Of a stretch of DNA of 64,000 bases, positions 26,545 to 36,335 are shown in pieces. The DNA is from Marinobacter persicus (GTDB taxonomy: Bacteria > Pseudomonadota > Gammaproteobacteria > Pseudomonadales > Oleiphilaceae). Made by a program: the position numbers and the translations under genes. Position 1 is the stretch's first letter. Every line of letters begins with the position of its first letter. The stretch covers positions 236,632 through 300,631 of the forward strand of contig NZ_FOSC01000003.1 in NCBI RefSeq assembly GCF_900114155.1, read 5' to 3'. The notes beneath the pieces were generated by a model that made no database searches, was not told the DNA's origin, and was given only the letters and a program-made list of their open reading frames with translations.

Positions 26545-29469
26545 ATGGCTGCAGCGACAGATACCGCAACGCATCCGGCTTTCGAGAAACTTCGCAGTCA
26601 CCGGGTAGGCACTCTGAACCTCGAGGTTGAAGAGTACCGCCATAAAAAAACCGGTGCCCGCCATCTGCACCTGGCGGCCGATAACGAGGAAAATGTGTTC
26701 TTCGTGGCCCTGCGAACCTTCCCGATGGATTCCACCGGGGTTGCCCACATTCTGGAGCATACCGCACTGTGTGGCAGTGAAAAGTATCCGGTGCGCGATC
26801 CGTTTTTCATGATGATTCAGCGTTCGCTGAACACCTTCATGAACGCCTTCACCAGCAGTGACTGGACTGCTTATCCATTCGCCAGCATGAACCGCAAGGA
26901 TTTCGATAATCTGTTGTCGGTGTACCTGGACTCAGTGTTTTTCTCCAAGCTGGACCCGCTGGATTTTGCCCAGGAAGGCCATCGTCTGGAATTCGACAAG
27001 CCAGACGACCCGTCCAGTGACCTGGTGTATCGCGGCGTGGTCTACAACGAAATGAAAGGCGCCATGAGCGCACCCACCTCGCAGTTGTGGCAGAACCTGT
27101 CCAGCCACCTTTTCCCGACCACCACCTACCATTACAACAGTGGCGGCGAGCCGGATCACATTGTCGATCTGAGCTACAACGACCTGGTGGATTTCTACAA
27201 ACACCATTACCACCCGAGCAACGCCATTTTTGCCACCTATGGCAACATCCCGGCCCGGGAGCACCATGAAAAGTTCGAAGAACTTGCCCTGAAACGCTTT
27301 GACCGGCTGGATATCGATTTGCCCGTGCGTGACGAAAAGCGTCTGTTCAGCCCGATTCGGGTGGAACAGGGTTACGCCGTTAACGAAGGCGAAGGCACCG
27401 AGAAGAAGACCCACATGGTGATGGGCTGGTTGCTGGGTCACAGCTTTGACTTCCTGGAAAACATGGAAGGGCAGTTGCTGTCTGCGGTGCTTCTGGAGAA
27501 CAGTGCCTCGCCCCTGATGCAGGCGCTGGAGACTACCGACCTAGGCCATGCGCCGTCGCCGATGATGGGGTTGGAGGATTCCAACCGGGAAATGACCTTT
27601 GTCTGCGGTATTGAAGGCACCGAACCCGAATGCCGGGCCGATTTCGAGACGCTGGTGGAATCGACTCTGGAGAAAGTGGCGCAAGAGGGCGTCAGCCAGG
27701 AGCGGCTGGAAGCCATTCTGCACCAGTTGGAACTGCACCAGCGCGAGATTGCCGGTGACCAATTCCCCTATGGCCTGCAGCTGATCATGAATGCCATCTC
27801 GCCGATGGTACACGGCGGTGATCCGGTGGATGTACTGGACATCGAGCCGGTATTGGCGACCCTGCGCGAGAAGATCAAGGATCCGGATTACGTGCGCAAT
27901 CTGGTGCGCCGTAAGCTGCTGGATAATCCGCACCGGGTTACGCTCACCCTGCGCCCGGACGAGCAGCTCGAAAGTCATCGCCAGGAAGCGGTGAAGCGGG
28001 CCCTGGCTGAACGCAAGAAGCAGCTCACTGAAGAAGAATGCCGGCAGATTGTCGAGCGCGCCCAGGCTCTGGAAGAGCGCCAGCTGCGCAAGGACGACGA
28101 TTCCATTTTGCCCAAGGTCGGCCTGGAAGACGTGCCTTTGCAACGCCCGGAACCGGAAGGCCGGTATGACGCTGACACCGGCGCTACGGTCTACAGTACC
28201 GGCACCAACGGCCTGGTGTACCAGCAGGTGGTGCTGCCGTTGCCGGAGCTGACTGAAGAAGAATTGTTGATGCTGCCGTACTACGCCACGCTGATTTCCG
28301 AAGTGGGCTGCGGCGAGCTGGACTACCTGCAGATGCAGGACCGCATCTCCGCTGAATCCGGCGGTATTGGTGCCTCGTTGACCGCCAAGGGCCGGATTGA
28401 CGATGTGCAGGACTTGTCCGGTTACCTGATTTTCAGTGGCAAGGCGCTGGCCCGTAACGCCAAAGAGCTGACCACGTTGCTGAAAGATGTGTACACCGGT
28501 GCGCGCTTTGACGAAAAAGCGCGCATTCGCGAAATCATTGCCCAGATTCGTACTCGCCGTGAGCAGGCGGTCACCGGCAGCGGTCATGCCCTGGCCATGA
28601 GTGCCGCGGCCCAGGGCCTGAGTGCAGGTTCCTGGCTGGCTTACCGCATTGGCGGGCTGGCTGCGATCAAGGCCACCAAGGAACTGGACAAGGCGCTGGC
28701 GGACGAAGCCGGCCTGAACGACTTCTGCGGCAAGCTGCAGGCGTTGCACGAGCGTGTTCGCAACCAGAAACGGGAGTTCCTGCTGGTGGGCGAAGAAGCC
28801 CAGGCACAGCCCATGCTGGCCGGGCTGAAAGAATGCTGGCAGGGTGAGCCGGCCGGCGGTGAAGGCAACTGGCGGATGGCGCCGGTGAATTACAGCAACC
28901 GGGAGGCCTGGCTGACCTCCACCCAGGTCAATTTCTGCGCCAAGGCCTACGCCACGGTGCCGGTTGATCACCCGGACGCCGCACCGCTGACGGTGCTGGG
29001 CGGCTTTTTGCGCAACGGTTTTCTGCATCGGGCCATTCGGGAAAAAGGCGGTGCCTATGGCGGCGGCGCCGGGCAGGACAGCGTGACCGGTGTGTTCCGT
29101 TTCTTCTCCTACCGCGATCCGCGCCTGGGCGACACCCTGGATGATTTCGATGCGTCGCTGAAATGGCTGCAGGATGAAGAGCATGAGCCGCGTGAGTTGG
29201 AGGAGGCTATCCTGGGTGTGATCGGCGGGCTGGACAAACCCCGTTCACCGTCCGGTGCCGCGCGCCATGCCTACCACGACAAGCTGTTTGGCCGCACGCC
29301 GGAGCAACGGGCACGGTTCCGTGAGCGGGTCTTGTTGGTAACGGTGGATGACTTGCGCCGTGTGGCGGACACCTGGCTTAAGCCGGAAAATGCCAACGTG
29401 GCGGTGGTTACCAATCCGGACAACAGGTCTGCCGCCGAGCAACTGGGTCTGAGCATACAGGAGCTGTAA
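26545..29469 (+). CDS. M16C zinc metallopeptidase (presequence protease/insulinase family)
   Basis: 974 residues, the length of PreP-type peptidases that degrade peptides in a closed chamber. The inverted zinc motif HILEH is at about residue 69 in TGVAHILEHTALCGSEKYP, with DPFFMMIQRSLNTFMNAFT and the distal Glu in YNEMKGAMS. Further family segments are RFFSYRDPRL and GGAYGGGAGQDSVTGVF in the C-terminal half. No signal peptide, so a cytosolic role in peptide turnover is inferred. It is monocistronic, ended by a strong terminator. Confidence 0.92.
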   Translation: MAAATDTATHPAFEKLRSHRVGTLNLEVEEYRHKKTGARHLHLAADNEENVFFVALRTFPMDSTGVAHILEHTALCGSEKYPVRDPFFMMIQRSLNTFMNAFTSSDWTAYPFASMNRKDFDNLLSVYLDSVFFSKLDPLDFAQEGHRLEFDKPDDPSSDLVYRGVVYNEMKGAMSAPTSQLWQNLSSHLFPTTTYHYNSGGEPDHIVDLSYNDLVDFYKHHYHPSNAIFATYGNIPAREHHEKFEELALKRFDRLDIDLPVRDEKRLFSPIRVEQGYAVNEGEGTEKKTHMVMGWLLGHSFDFLENMEGQLLSAVLLENSASPLMQALETTDLGHAPSPMMGLEDSNREMTFVCGIEGTEPECRADFETLVESTLEKVAQEGVSQERLEAILHQLELHQREIAGDQFPYGLQLIMNAISPMVHGGDPVDVLDIEPVLATLREKIKDPDYVRNLVRRKLLDNPHRVTLTLRPDEQLESHRQEAVKRALAERKKQLTEEECRQIVERAQALEERQLRKDDDSILPKVGLEDVPLQRPEPEGRYDADTGATVYSTGTNGLVYQQVVLPLPELTEEELLMLPYYATLISEVGCGELDYLQMQDRISAESGGIGASLTAKGRIDDVQDLSGYLIFSGKALARNAKELTTLLKDVYTGARFDEKARIREIIAQIRTRREQAVTGSGHALAMSAAAQGLSAGSWLAYRIGGLAAIKATKELDKALADEAGLNDFCGKLQALHERVRNQKREFLLVGEEAQAQPMLAGLKECWQGEPAGGEGNWRMAPVNYSNREAWLTSTQVNFCAKAYATVPVDHPDAAPLTVLGGFLRNGFLHRAIREKGGAYGGGAGQDSVTGVFRFFSYRDPRLGDTLDDFDASLKWLQDEEHEPRELEEAILGVIGGLDKPRSPSGAARHAYHDKLFGRTPEQRARFRERVLLVTVDDLRRVADTWLKPENANVAVVTNPDNRSAAEQLGLSIQEL

Positions 29470-29494
29470 TCGTCCGCAGGCGACAGGTGCAATG

Positions 29495-29528
29495 AAAAAG
29501 CGGAAGAGGTTGGCTCTTCCGCTTTTTT
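29495..29528. terminator. Bidirectional terminator between the M16C peptidase and ppsR
   Basis: AAAAAGCGGAAGAG and CTCTTCCGCTTTTTTT form a 12-14 bp stem with a 5-base loop, with an A-run on one side and a T-run on the other, fitting two convergent genes. Confidence 0.92.
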
Positions 29529-29551
29529 TATGTCCGATCGTTTGGCGCGGT

Positions 29552-30367
29552 TTAGCGGTGGCGCTTCAGACCCGTGGTCACCATGATCCGGGTGGAGATC
29601 TCCTCGACCGAGTAGGCGGTGGTGTTCAGATAGGGGATGCGCTCACGCTTGTACATCAGCTCGATTTCCTCCACTTCCAGCATGCACTGTTTCAGGGAGG
29701 AGTAGCGTGAGTTGGGACGTCGCTCGTTGCGGATGGTGGCCAATCGCTCCGGCTCTATGGTCAGTCCGAACAGCTTTTCCCGGTGCGGTTTCAGCGCGGT
29801 TGGCAGGGTCTGGTCGTTCAGGTCCTCCTCGGTGATGGGATAGTTGGCGGCCTTGATTCCATATTGCAGAGCCAGGTACAGGCAGGTGGGCGTTTTGCCG
29901 CTGCGAGAGGCGCCCACCAGAATCAGGTCGGCGTCATGGTAGTGACGGGTACGGGCACCGTCGTCGTTGTCCAGGGCGAAGTTGACCGCTTCGATGCGCC
30001 GCTCGTAGCTGTTCTCGTTGTCGATGGAGTGGGACTTGCCCACGGTATAGGACGACGACGAGTTCAGCTCCTGCTCCAGCGGATTCAGGAAAGTGCCGAA
30101 GATATCGATCATGAAGCCTTCCGAGGTGTCGATGGTCTTGCGGATTTCCTTGTCAACAATCGTATCGAACACCAGCGGCCGCTCCTGGTCGCGTTCTGCC
30201 GCCTCGTTGATGCGCCGCACCAGGTCGTGTGCCTTGTCTTCGCTGTCCACGTAGGGCACGGTGATTTTTTCAAACTCGATCTTCTCGAACTGGGCGAGCA
30301 GGGCGTGGCCCAGGGCCTCGGCGGTCAGGCCGGTGCCGTCGGAAATGAAAAACGCGGTTCTTTTCAT
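29552..30367 (-). CDS. ppsR: PEP synthase regulatory protein (bifunctional kinase/pyrophosphorylase)
   Basis: Phosphorylates PpsA on a threonine using ADP and reverses this with phosphate, switching PEP synthase off and on (DUF299 family). 271 residues. The N-terminal [22 protein letters not shown] and the P-loop [15 protein letters not shown] (about residues 152-166) are the family marks. It is divergent from its target ppsA with 132 bases between the two starts, the normal arrangement. Confidence 0.95.
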   Translation of the reverse strand: MKRTAFFISDGTGLTAEALGHALLAQFEKIEFEKITVPYVDSEDKAHDLVRRINEAAERDQERPLVFDTIVDKEIRKTIDTSEGFMIDIFGTFLNPLEQELNSSSSYTVGKSHSIDNENSYERRIEAVNFALDNDDGARTRHYHDADLILVGASRSGKTPTCLYLALQYGIKAANYPITEEDLNDQTLPTALKPHREKLFGLTIEPERLATIRNERRPNSRYSSLKQCMLEVEEIELMYKRERIPYLNTTAYSVEEISTRIMVTTGLKRHR

Positions 30368-30499
30368 GGATATATCCGGTCCTGTAAGGGCAAATTGCCG
30401 GGGGTCTTGATTTGACTCCCTAGGTAAATTTTGTGGGTTACAGTATCATATCGCACACATTCGAGACTCTGCGCCATTCAGATTCAAGGGAGACACGCT

Positions 30500-32872
30500 T
30501 TGGAAGATTACATTATCTGGTTTGACCACCTGGGCATGAATGATGTTGACCGGGTTGGTGGCAAAAATGCCTCTCTCGGTGAAATGATCAGTAATCTCGC
30601 CAATGCCGGTGTCCGGGTGCCCGGTGGTTTTGCCACCACCGCCCACGCCTACCGTGAATTTCTGGCAACCGACGGTCTGAAAGAGCGTATTGACCAGGCA
30701 CTCGATGCCCTGGACGTGAATGACGTGAACGAGCTTGCCCGCGTTGGTGCACAGATTCGCCAATGGGTAGTGGATACGCCGTTCCCGGATGTGCTTGATA
30801 ACACCTTGAAAGAAGCCTTTGCCCAGCTGCAGGACGGCAACGAACAGATGGCGGTGGCGGTACGTTCCTCGGCCACGGCCGAAGACTTGCCGGATGCCTC
30901 CTTTGCCGGCCAGCAGGAAACTTTCCTGAATGTGGTGGGGTTGGATCAGGTACGCCACACCGTGAAAGAAGTGTTTGCCTCCCTGTTCAACGACCGCGCC
31001 ATTTCCTACCGCGTGCACCACGGCTTCGACCACAAGCTGGTGGCCCTGTCTGCCGGTATCCAGAAAATGGTACGCAGTGAAACCGCGGCCAGCGGTGTGA
31101 TGTTTACCCTGGATACGGAATCCGGGTTTCGCGATGCCGTGTTTATTACTTCTTCCTATGGCCTGGGTGAGACCGTGGTGCAGGGCGCGGTGAACCCCGA
31201 CGAGTTCTACGTGCATAAAGGTACACTTGAGGCCGGCCGCCCGGCGGTGCTGCGCCGTAACCTGGGCAGCAAGGCCATCAAGATGGTCTACCATTCCGAG
31301 CCGGGCCACGGCCAGTACGTCGAAACGGTCAAAGTTGAGCCGGAAGACCGCAACCGATTCTCCATCACTGACGCGGAAGTGGAAGAGCTGGCCAAGCAGG
31401 CGATGATCATCGAAAAGCACTACAACCGCCCGATGGACATTGAATGGGCCAAAGACGGTGATGACGGCCAGATTTACATCGTCCAGGCACGGCCGGAAAC
31501 CGTGAAAAGCCGCGTGGGCGCCAATGTGATGGAGCGTTACCTGCTCAAAGAGACCGGCAAGGTGCTGGTGGAAGGGCGCAGCATCGGTCACAAGATCGGC
31601 AGCGGCCCGGTTCGAGTGGTGGACAGCATCGGCGAGATGGACAAGGTGCAGCCGGGGGATGTGCTGGTCACCGACATGACCGACCCGGACTGGGAACCGG
31701 TGATGAAGCGCGCCTCTGCCATCGTCACCGACCGTGGTGGTCGCACCTGTCACGCGGCCATCATAGCCCGGGAACTGGGTATTCCGGCTGTTGTGGGGTG
31801 TGGCGAGGCCACCGATTTGCTGAAGGATGGCCAGGAAGTCACGGTGTCCTGTGCCGAGGGCGACACCGGCATGATCTACGAAGGCGCACTGGACTTCGAA
31901 TTGCGTGAAAACACCGTCGATTCCATGCCCGAACTTCCGTTCAAGATCATGATGAACGTAGGCAACCCCGACCGTGCCTTTGATTTCCAGGCACTGCCGA
32001 ACGAAGGCGTGGGCCTGGCCCGGCTGGAGTTCATCATCAACCGGATGATTGGTGTTCATCCCAAGGCACTGCTGAATTTCGACGGCCTGCCGGGCGATAT
32101 CAAACAGACAGTCGAAAAGCGCATTGCCGGTTACGCCTCACCGGTGGATTTCTACGTGGACAAGCTGGTGGAGGGCATCTCCACCCTGGCGGCCGCCTTC
32201 ACGCCGAAAAAAGTGATCGTGCGCCTGTCTGACTTCAAATCCAACGAATACGCCAATCTGATTGGCGGCACCCTGTACGAGCCGGATGAAGAAAACCCGA
32301 TGCTCGGCTTCCGTGGTGCTTCCCGCTACATCTCCGACACCTTCCGTGACTGTTTCGAGCTGGAATGCCGCGCGCTCAAGCGTGTGCGTGACGAGATGGG
32401 CCTGACCAACGTAGAGGTGATGGTGCCGTTCGTACGCACCGTGGGCGAAGCCGAGCAGGTGGTGAGCCTGCTGGCGGAGAACGGCCTCAAGCGGGGCGAG
32501 AATGGCCTGCGGGTGATCATGATGTGTGAACTGCCGGCCAACGCCTTGCTGGCCGACGAGTTCCTGGAGCACTTCGATGGTTTCTCCATCGGCTCCAACG
32601 ACCTGACCCAGCTGACCCTGGGCCTGGACCGGGATTCCGGCATTATCGCGCACCTGTTTGACGAGCGTAACGAGGCGGTGAAAAAGCTGCTGGCCAACGC
32701 CATTCAGGCGTGCAACCGCGCCGGCAAGTACGTGGGCATCTGCGGCCAGGGGCCGTCGGATCATCCGGACCTGGCCAAGTGGCTGATGGAGCACGGTATT
32801 GATTCTGTGTCTCTGAACCCGGATTCGGTCATGGATACCTGGTTCTTCCTGGCTGACGAGAAGACCGATTAA
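30500..32872 (+). CDS. ppsA: Phosphoenolpyruvate synthase
   Basis: Converts pyruvate and ATP to PEP, AMP and phosphate for gluconeogenesis. 790 residues if started at the TTG at 30500, which has AAGGGAGA 7 bases upstream and gives the usual N-terminus [28 protein letters not shown]. The open frame back to 30431 is not used. The phosphohistidine is in [16 protein letters not shown] (about residue 420), with the regulatory Thr next to it; the C-terminal PEP domain has [20 protein letters not shown] and the Cys in [11 protein letters not shown]. All active-site residues are present. Confidence 0.97.
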   Translation: MEDYIIWFDHLGMNDVDRVGGKNASLGEMISNLANAGVRVPGGFATTAHAYREFLATDGLKERIDQALDALDVNDVNELARVGAQIRQWVVDTPFPDVLDNTLKEAFAQLQDGNEQMAVAVRSSATAEDLPDASFAGQQETFLNVVGLDQVRHTVKEVFASLFNDRAISYRVHHGFDHKLVALSAGIQKMVRSETAASGVMFTLDTESGFRDAVFITSSYGLGETVVQGAVNPDEFYVHKGTLEAGRPAVLRRNLGSKAIKMVYHSEPGHGQYVETVKVEPEDRNRFSITDAEVEELAKQAMIIEKHYNRPMDIEWAKDGDDGQIYIVQARPETVKSRVGANVMERYLLKETGKVLVEGRSIGHKIGSGPVRVVDSIGEMDKVQPGDVLVTDMTDPDWEPVMKRASAIVTDRGGRTCHAAIIARELGIPAVVGCGEATDLLKDGQEVTVSCAEGDTGMIYEGALDFELRENTVDSMPELPFKIMMNVGNPDRAFDFQALPNEGVGLARLEFIINRMIGVHPKALLNFDGLPGDIKQTVEKRIAGYASPVDFYVDKLVEGISTLAAAFTPKKVIVRLSDFKSNEYANLIGGTLYEPDEENPMLGFRGASRYISDTFRDCFELECRALKRVRDEMGLTNVEVMVPFVRTVGEAEQVVSLLAENGLKRGENGLRVIMMCELPANALLADEFLEHFDGFSIGSNDLTQLTLGLDRDSGIIAHLFDERNEAVKKLLANAIQACNRAGKYVGICGQGPSDHPDLAKWLMEHGIDSVSLNPDSVMDTWFFLADEKTD

Positions 32873-32904
32873 CCACAAAACCTTACAGGCAAAAGGAGCG
32901 AAAC

Positions 32905-33384
32905 GTGAGCAAGATTATTACGCCGGATTTGTGTGACGAGTTTCCGGAAGTGCAGGTGGTGGAGCCTGGCTTCAACAACTATGGCGGTATCCGTCAGTTT
33001 GGTGGCGAGATCGTGACCGTGAAGTGCCACGAAGACAACTCCGTGGTCAAGGAGCAGGTAGGTCAGCCGGGTAATGGCCGAGTGATGGTGGTTGATGGCG
33101 GTGCGTCCAAACGCAATGCGCTGCTGGGCGACATGCTGGCGGAAAAAGCCGCCGAGAACGGCTGGGCCGGTCTGATCATCTACGGCTGCATCCGCGATGT
33201 GGACGAGATTGGTGCCACCAATCTGGGCGTACAGGCGCTCGGCACCGTGCCCCGAAAGACTGCCAAGCGTGGTATTGGTGACCTGAATGTGCCGGTGACC
33301 TTCCACGGCGTGACCTTCCACCCGGGCCACTATGTGTACGCCGACAACAACGGCATCATTGTCAGCGAGAAGCCGCTGGTTTAA
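32905..33384 (+). CDS. rraA: Regulator of RNase E activity A
   Basis: RraA trimers bind RNase E and lower its activity; related proteins are aldolases. 159 residues, full length. Seen: [52 protein letters not shown] and [13 protein letters not shown]. It follows ppsA after 32 bases with AAGGAG at 32892-32897. RNase E itself is encoded 3 kb further on, on the other strand. Confidence 0.94.
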   Translation: MSKIITPDLCDEFPEVQVVEPGFNNYGGIRQFGGEIVTVKCHEDNSVVKEQVGQPGNGRVMVVDGGASKRNALLGDMLAEKAAENGWAGLIIYGCIRDVDEIGATNLGVQALGTVPRKTAKRGIGDLNVPVTFHGVTFHPGHYVYADNNGIIVSEKPLV

Positions 33385-33406
33385 CCGGCGATTACCTGGC
33401 AGTTAC

Positions 33407-33440
33407 AAAAAAGGCGGCTCCGTTGCGGGCCGCCTTTTTT
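33407..33440. terminator. Terminator between rraA and the PilZ gene
   Basis: AAAAAAGGCGGC and GGCCGCCTTTTTT form a strong stem-loop with A- and T-runs, able to act on both convergent genes. Confidence 0.93.
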
Positions 33441-33441
33441 A

Positions 33442-33732
33442 TTACCGTGTCACCTGAACAATGTTAATGCCGAGCAGGTAGCCATCGTCCGCCGGCTCAC
33501 AGCGCACCACTTCGCACTCGGTTTCCAGTGCCGGTGTCTGCCCGCCCGCCGACTCCATTCGGGTTGTCAGAGTGTCTCCGACGTTGAACGGGCGGCTGAC
33601 CGACAACTGCATGCCAGTGGCACTCAAATCACGGCAGGTGCCAATCAGGGTCTCGCCCTGGCTGTCGGTGATATGGATATGGGCATCGACCCGCATCCGG
33701 TGGAAGTCCCGCTTTTCTGCATAATCTTGCAT
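33442..33732 (-). CDS. PilZ-domain protein
   Basis: 96 residues from the ATG at 33732 (MQDYAEKRDFHRMRV). PilZ domains bind cyclic-di-GMP through RxxxR near the N-terminus, here R in EKRDFHRMR, and a (D/N)xSxxG motif, here CRDLSATGMQLS. Both are present, so binding is likely. The single-domain form acts as an adaptor with unknown partner. The start is 5 bases after the stop of the upstream SH3-domain gene; a longer frame into that gene is rejected. Confidence 0.85.
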   Translation of the reverse strand: MQDYAEKRDFHRMRVDAHIHITDSQGETLIGTCRDLSATGMQLSVSRPFNVGDTLTTRMESAGGQTPALETECEVVRCEPADDGYLLGINIVQVTR

Positions 33733-33736
33733 GGCA

Positions 33737-34405
33737 TCAGGCCCAGCTGTCGTTTTTCCGGGTGGGTTTGAGCATGGGAACAATCAGCGCCAGCAACACA
33801 CCTCCGAACACCAGCCCCGCGCCCAGCAACATGAAATTGGATTCTCTGCCAGCTTCCAGGCGCTCGTTTTCGGCGGCCAGTATTTCCAGCTCGTCGCTCA
33901 GCTTCTGGTTCTCCTGCAACAATTCTTCGTTTCGACGCTCAAGGTTAAGGGCATCCGAGGCCACGTTCTTGATGCGTGTCAGCTCCTGCTGAAGTTCTTC
34001 GGCACGGCCAGACAGGTTGTTTTCCTGCCTCTCCAGGCGGTTCCGCTCTTCGGTGACCTGTTCCAATTGTTCGTTCAGTTCGCTGAGCCGTTGCTGCGCG
34101 TTTTCCAGTTCATTTCTGGTGTCCTCAAGCAGGTCGGCTGCAATTGGCTCGTTGCTCAGATATTGGCTGCGTACCCAGCCCTCGCGGCCCTGTGGGGTGC
34201 GAACCCGTGTGTACTCACCGCTGGTTTCCAGTACTTCCAGTGCCGTACCGCTGGGCATGGCGTTCTGCACGATGCGGTACTGGTTACCAGCACCAGAGCG
34301 CAGCGGCAGATAGAGCTGGTCGTCGACCCAGACGGTACGGGCCTGAGCAACCGACATCGAGCTGAAAACAAGCAGGGCGGCAACGATTAAGCGAAACGGT
34401 GTCAC
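33737..34405 (-). CDS. SH3-domain membrane protein (TIGR04211 type)
   Basis: 222 residues. Signal peptide (FRLIVAALLVFSSMSVAQA, cleaved at about 22), a bacterial SH3 domain (WVDDQLYLPLRSGAGNQYRIVQNAMPSG region, residues 25-90), a long coiled coil (about 95-185, rich in leucine heptads such as LSELNEQLEQVTEERNRLE) and a C-terminal membrane helix (LLGAGLVFGGVLLALIVPML) with a basic tail. The layout matches a conserved gamma-proteobacterial envelope family (YgiM-like) of unknown function. It is probably cotranscribed with the PilZ gene. Confidence 0.85.
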   Translation of the reverse strand: MTPFRLIVAALLVFSSMSVAQARTVWVDDQLYLPLRSGAGNQYRIVQNAMPSGTALEVLETSGEYTRVRTPQGREGWVRSQYLSNEPIAADLLEDTRNELENAQQRLSELNEQLEQVTEERNRLERQENNLSGRAEELQQELTRIKNVASDALNLERRNEELLQENQKLSDELEILAAENERLEAGRESNFMLLGAGLVFGGVLLALIVPMLKPTRKNDSWA

Positions 34406-34538
34406 GGATAATATCCTGGTACATGAGGTTTGCTGTGAATCTTGCCGCCAATTTTGTCACAGGGTGTAAAGCAATCAAGTAACGTAGCGTTACAATCCGC
34501 TCATGGAGTCGGTGGTGTGATGCAGTTGGCGCTTCACC

Positions 34539-34838
34539 TCAGGGCAGGACCACTTTGTAGGGTTTGACGGTGACCGACTGGTATACCCCGGCTGCCACGT
34601 AGGGATCATCGTCGGCCCATTTTTGCGCCTGCTCGAGGGACTCGAATTCCGCAATCACCAGGCTGCCACTAAAGCCGGCTTCGCCTGGGTCGGGCGTATC
34701 GATGGCCGGATGCGGGCCGGCCACCAGCAAGCGGCCATCGTCTTTCAGTGCCTGCAGGCGGGCGAGGTGATCCGGGCGGGCCTGTTGGCGCAGTCGCAGG
34801 CTGTCGGGTACATCTTCACTGATAATGGCGTAGTACAT
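34539..34838 (-). CDS. YciI-family protein
   Basis: 99 residues from the ATG at 34838 ([17 protein letters not shown]), preceded by GAGGAA. YciI proteins are small dimeric alpha-beta-barrel proteins with a conserved His-Asp pair, here [11 protein letters not shown] and [15 protein letters not shown]...DDDPYVAAG. The role is not established; they are often encoded near cell-division or septation genes. A longer open frame to 35690 is antisense to the PHP gene and is not real. Confidence 0.88.
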   Translation of the reverse strand: MYYAIISEDVPDSLRLRQQARPDHLARLQALKDDGRLLVAGPHPAIDTPDPGEAGFSGSLVIAEFESLEQAQKWADDDPYVAAGVYQSVTVKPYKVVLP

Positions 34839-34907
34839 TGCGGTTCCTCGTCGGGTTTTCCGGTGGGGTGCCAGCGCCGCTACTGATACACTGGCACCTT
34901 CAATCAT

Positions 34908-35789
34908 TTGAATGGTATGCCAGTGACTATAACCCAAGAGTCCAAACCCTGCATTGACCTGCATTGCCACAGCACGGCCTCCGACGGCGCCCTCACGCCG
35001 ATGGACCTGGTGGCCCGCGCCAGGGAAAAAGGGGTAACTCACCTGGCCCTGACCGACCACGACACCATTGACGGGTTGGCGGCTGCCCGGGCGGCGGCAG
35101 ACACGGCAGGCCTGGCTTTGATTAACGGCATTGAGCTGTCCTGTGTCTGGCGCGGTAATACCATTCATATTGTTGGTCTGGATTTCGACCATTCCGATCC
35201 CGATTTCCTCGCCTTGTTGGAGCAGCAGAACTACAACCGGTGGCAGCGGGCCCGGCTGATTGCCGATAAGCTGTCCAGGCTGAAAGTCGAGGACTTGCTC
35301 GGCAAGGCCACGCAGCACGCGGGCGGCGATGTGCCCGGCCGGCCGCATTTTGCCAGGGTGTTGATGGATGAGGGCGTGGTTACGCGTATGGATATGGCCT
35401 TCAAGCGTTACCTGGGGGCGGGCAAGCCTGGTGATGTGAAAGCCTGCTGGCCGGAGCTGGCCGAGGTGGTGCAGTGGATTGAATCCGCCGGTGGCATTTC
35501 GGTGCTGGCACATCCGCGCAAGTACAAGATGACGGCCACCAAGCTTCGCCAGTTGACGGCGGATTTCATGGCCGCCGGTGGCAGGGGTATTGAAGTGTCT
35601 GTGTCCGGACAGTCCAGTGGGGATCTGGGCTTTGTTGCAGAACTGGCGCGGCGACAGGGTTTGCTCGCGTCCCAGGGCAGTGATTTTCATTTCCCCGGTG
35701 CCGCCTGGTGTGAGCTGGGGCGTATAGAAAAAATGCCAGAGGGGCTAGAGCCCGTCTGGCATCATTTCCGGCAACCGGTCCGGTACTGA
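34908..35789 (+). CDS. rnm: PHP-domain phosphoesterase (RNase AM / TrpH type)
   Basis: 293 residues. Metal-binding segments of the PHP fold: [57 protein letters not shown] and GSDFHFPG. E. coli Rnm (YciV/TrpH) removes 5' nucleotides from rRNA precursors and releases nucleotides from 3',5'-bisphosphate; the same order and spacing is seen here. Start may be the TTG at 34908 or the ATG at 34917 (MPVTITQ). Divergent from the YciI gene, matching the yciI neighbourhood in other bacteria. Confidence 0.87.
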   Translation: MNGMPVTITQESKPCIDLHCHSTASDGALTPMDLVARAREKGVTHLALTDHDTIDGLAAARAAADTAGLALINGIELSCVWRGNTIHIVGLDFDHSDPDFLALLEQQNYNRWQRARLIADKLSRLKVEDLLGKATQHAGGDVPGRPHFARVLMDEGVVTRMDMAFKRYLGAGKPGDVKACWPELAEVVQWIESAGGISVLAHPRKYKMTATKLRQLTADFMAAGGRGIEVSVSGQSSGDLGFVAELARRQGLLASQGSDFHFPGAAWCELGRIEKMPEGLEPVWHHFRQPVRY

Positions 35790-35792
35790 GGT

Positions 35793-36335
35793 TCAGTCCG
35801 GCGCGTGGAACAACAGGTACAGATCGGTTAGCGAGTCCGGAATGGCTTCCGCCATACGCGCGGACAGTTTTTCATCGTTGCGCACCTTGGTGAAGTCGTC
35901 GTCTTCAAACAGGCCCGACAGGGTCAGCATGGGCACCATCAAATCCGCCACTTCTTCCTCGGCGGCGGCTTCCAGCCAGCTTTCCTCGTGTTCCAGGAAG
36001 GTGTCAACGAATCCGGCGCACCAGTTCTCCAGCGCGTTCATCGGGTCGCCATCTTCCGGCTCCGGCAGCTCCAGCGGCTGCCCCATGTCCAGGGCGTGGG
36101 CCATGTCTTCGCCCAGCTGCTTTACGCAGCGGGCAAAGATCTCGGGTACGCCGTCGTCCGGCAGAGTGTCAGAGCCGGTGGCCAGGCAGAAGAGATCCTC
36201 TGCCCGTAGCCGTACCGGTCCAATCACGCTGGCACAGACCACCCCGTGAAAGCCGAAGAAGTCCAGGGCATGGTCGCCCCACGGCTCGGCGAAAAGAATG
36301 TCTTCCAGCGCTTCAATATCGGCATTGCTCAGCAT
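35793..36335 (-). CDS. YecA/UPF0149-family protein
   Basis: 180 acidic residues, all helical, with the UPF0149 pattern: LSNADIEALEDILFAE near the start, ALDFFGFHGVVCASVIGPV, GDPMNALENWCAGFVDTFLEHEESWL and a C-terminal DLYLLFHAPD. The C-terminal SEC-C zinc motif found in some YecA proteins is absent. Function unknown. Its ATG overlaps the last base of rne (same strand), so it is translated from the rne transcript or its own. Confidence 0.8.
   Translation of the reverse strand: MLSNADIEALEDILFAEPWGDHALDFFGFHGVVCASVIGPVRLRAEDLFCLATGSDTLPDDGVPEIFARCVKQLGEDMAHALDMGQPLELPEPEDGDPMNALENWCAGFVDTFLEHEESWLEAAAEEEVADLMVPMLTLSGLFEDDDFTKVRNDEKLSARMAEAIPDSLTDLYLLFHAPD

Noticed and set aside
27541..29184. 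Minus-strand open frame opposite the M16C peptidase
   Set aside because: Antisense shadow of a well-supported gene.
30446..32059. Minus-strand open frame opposite ppsA
   Set aside because: Antisense shadow, His-rich composition typical of such frames, no motif.
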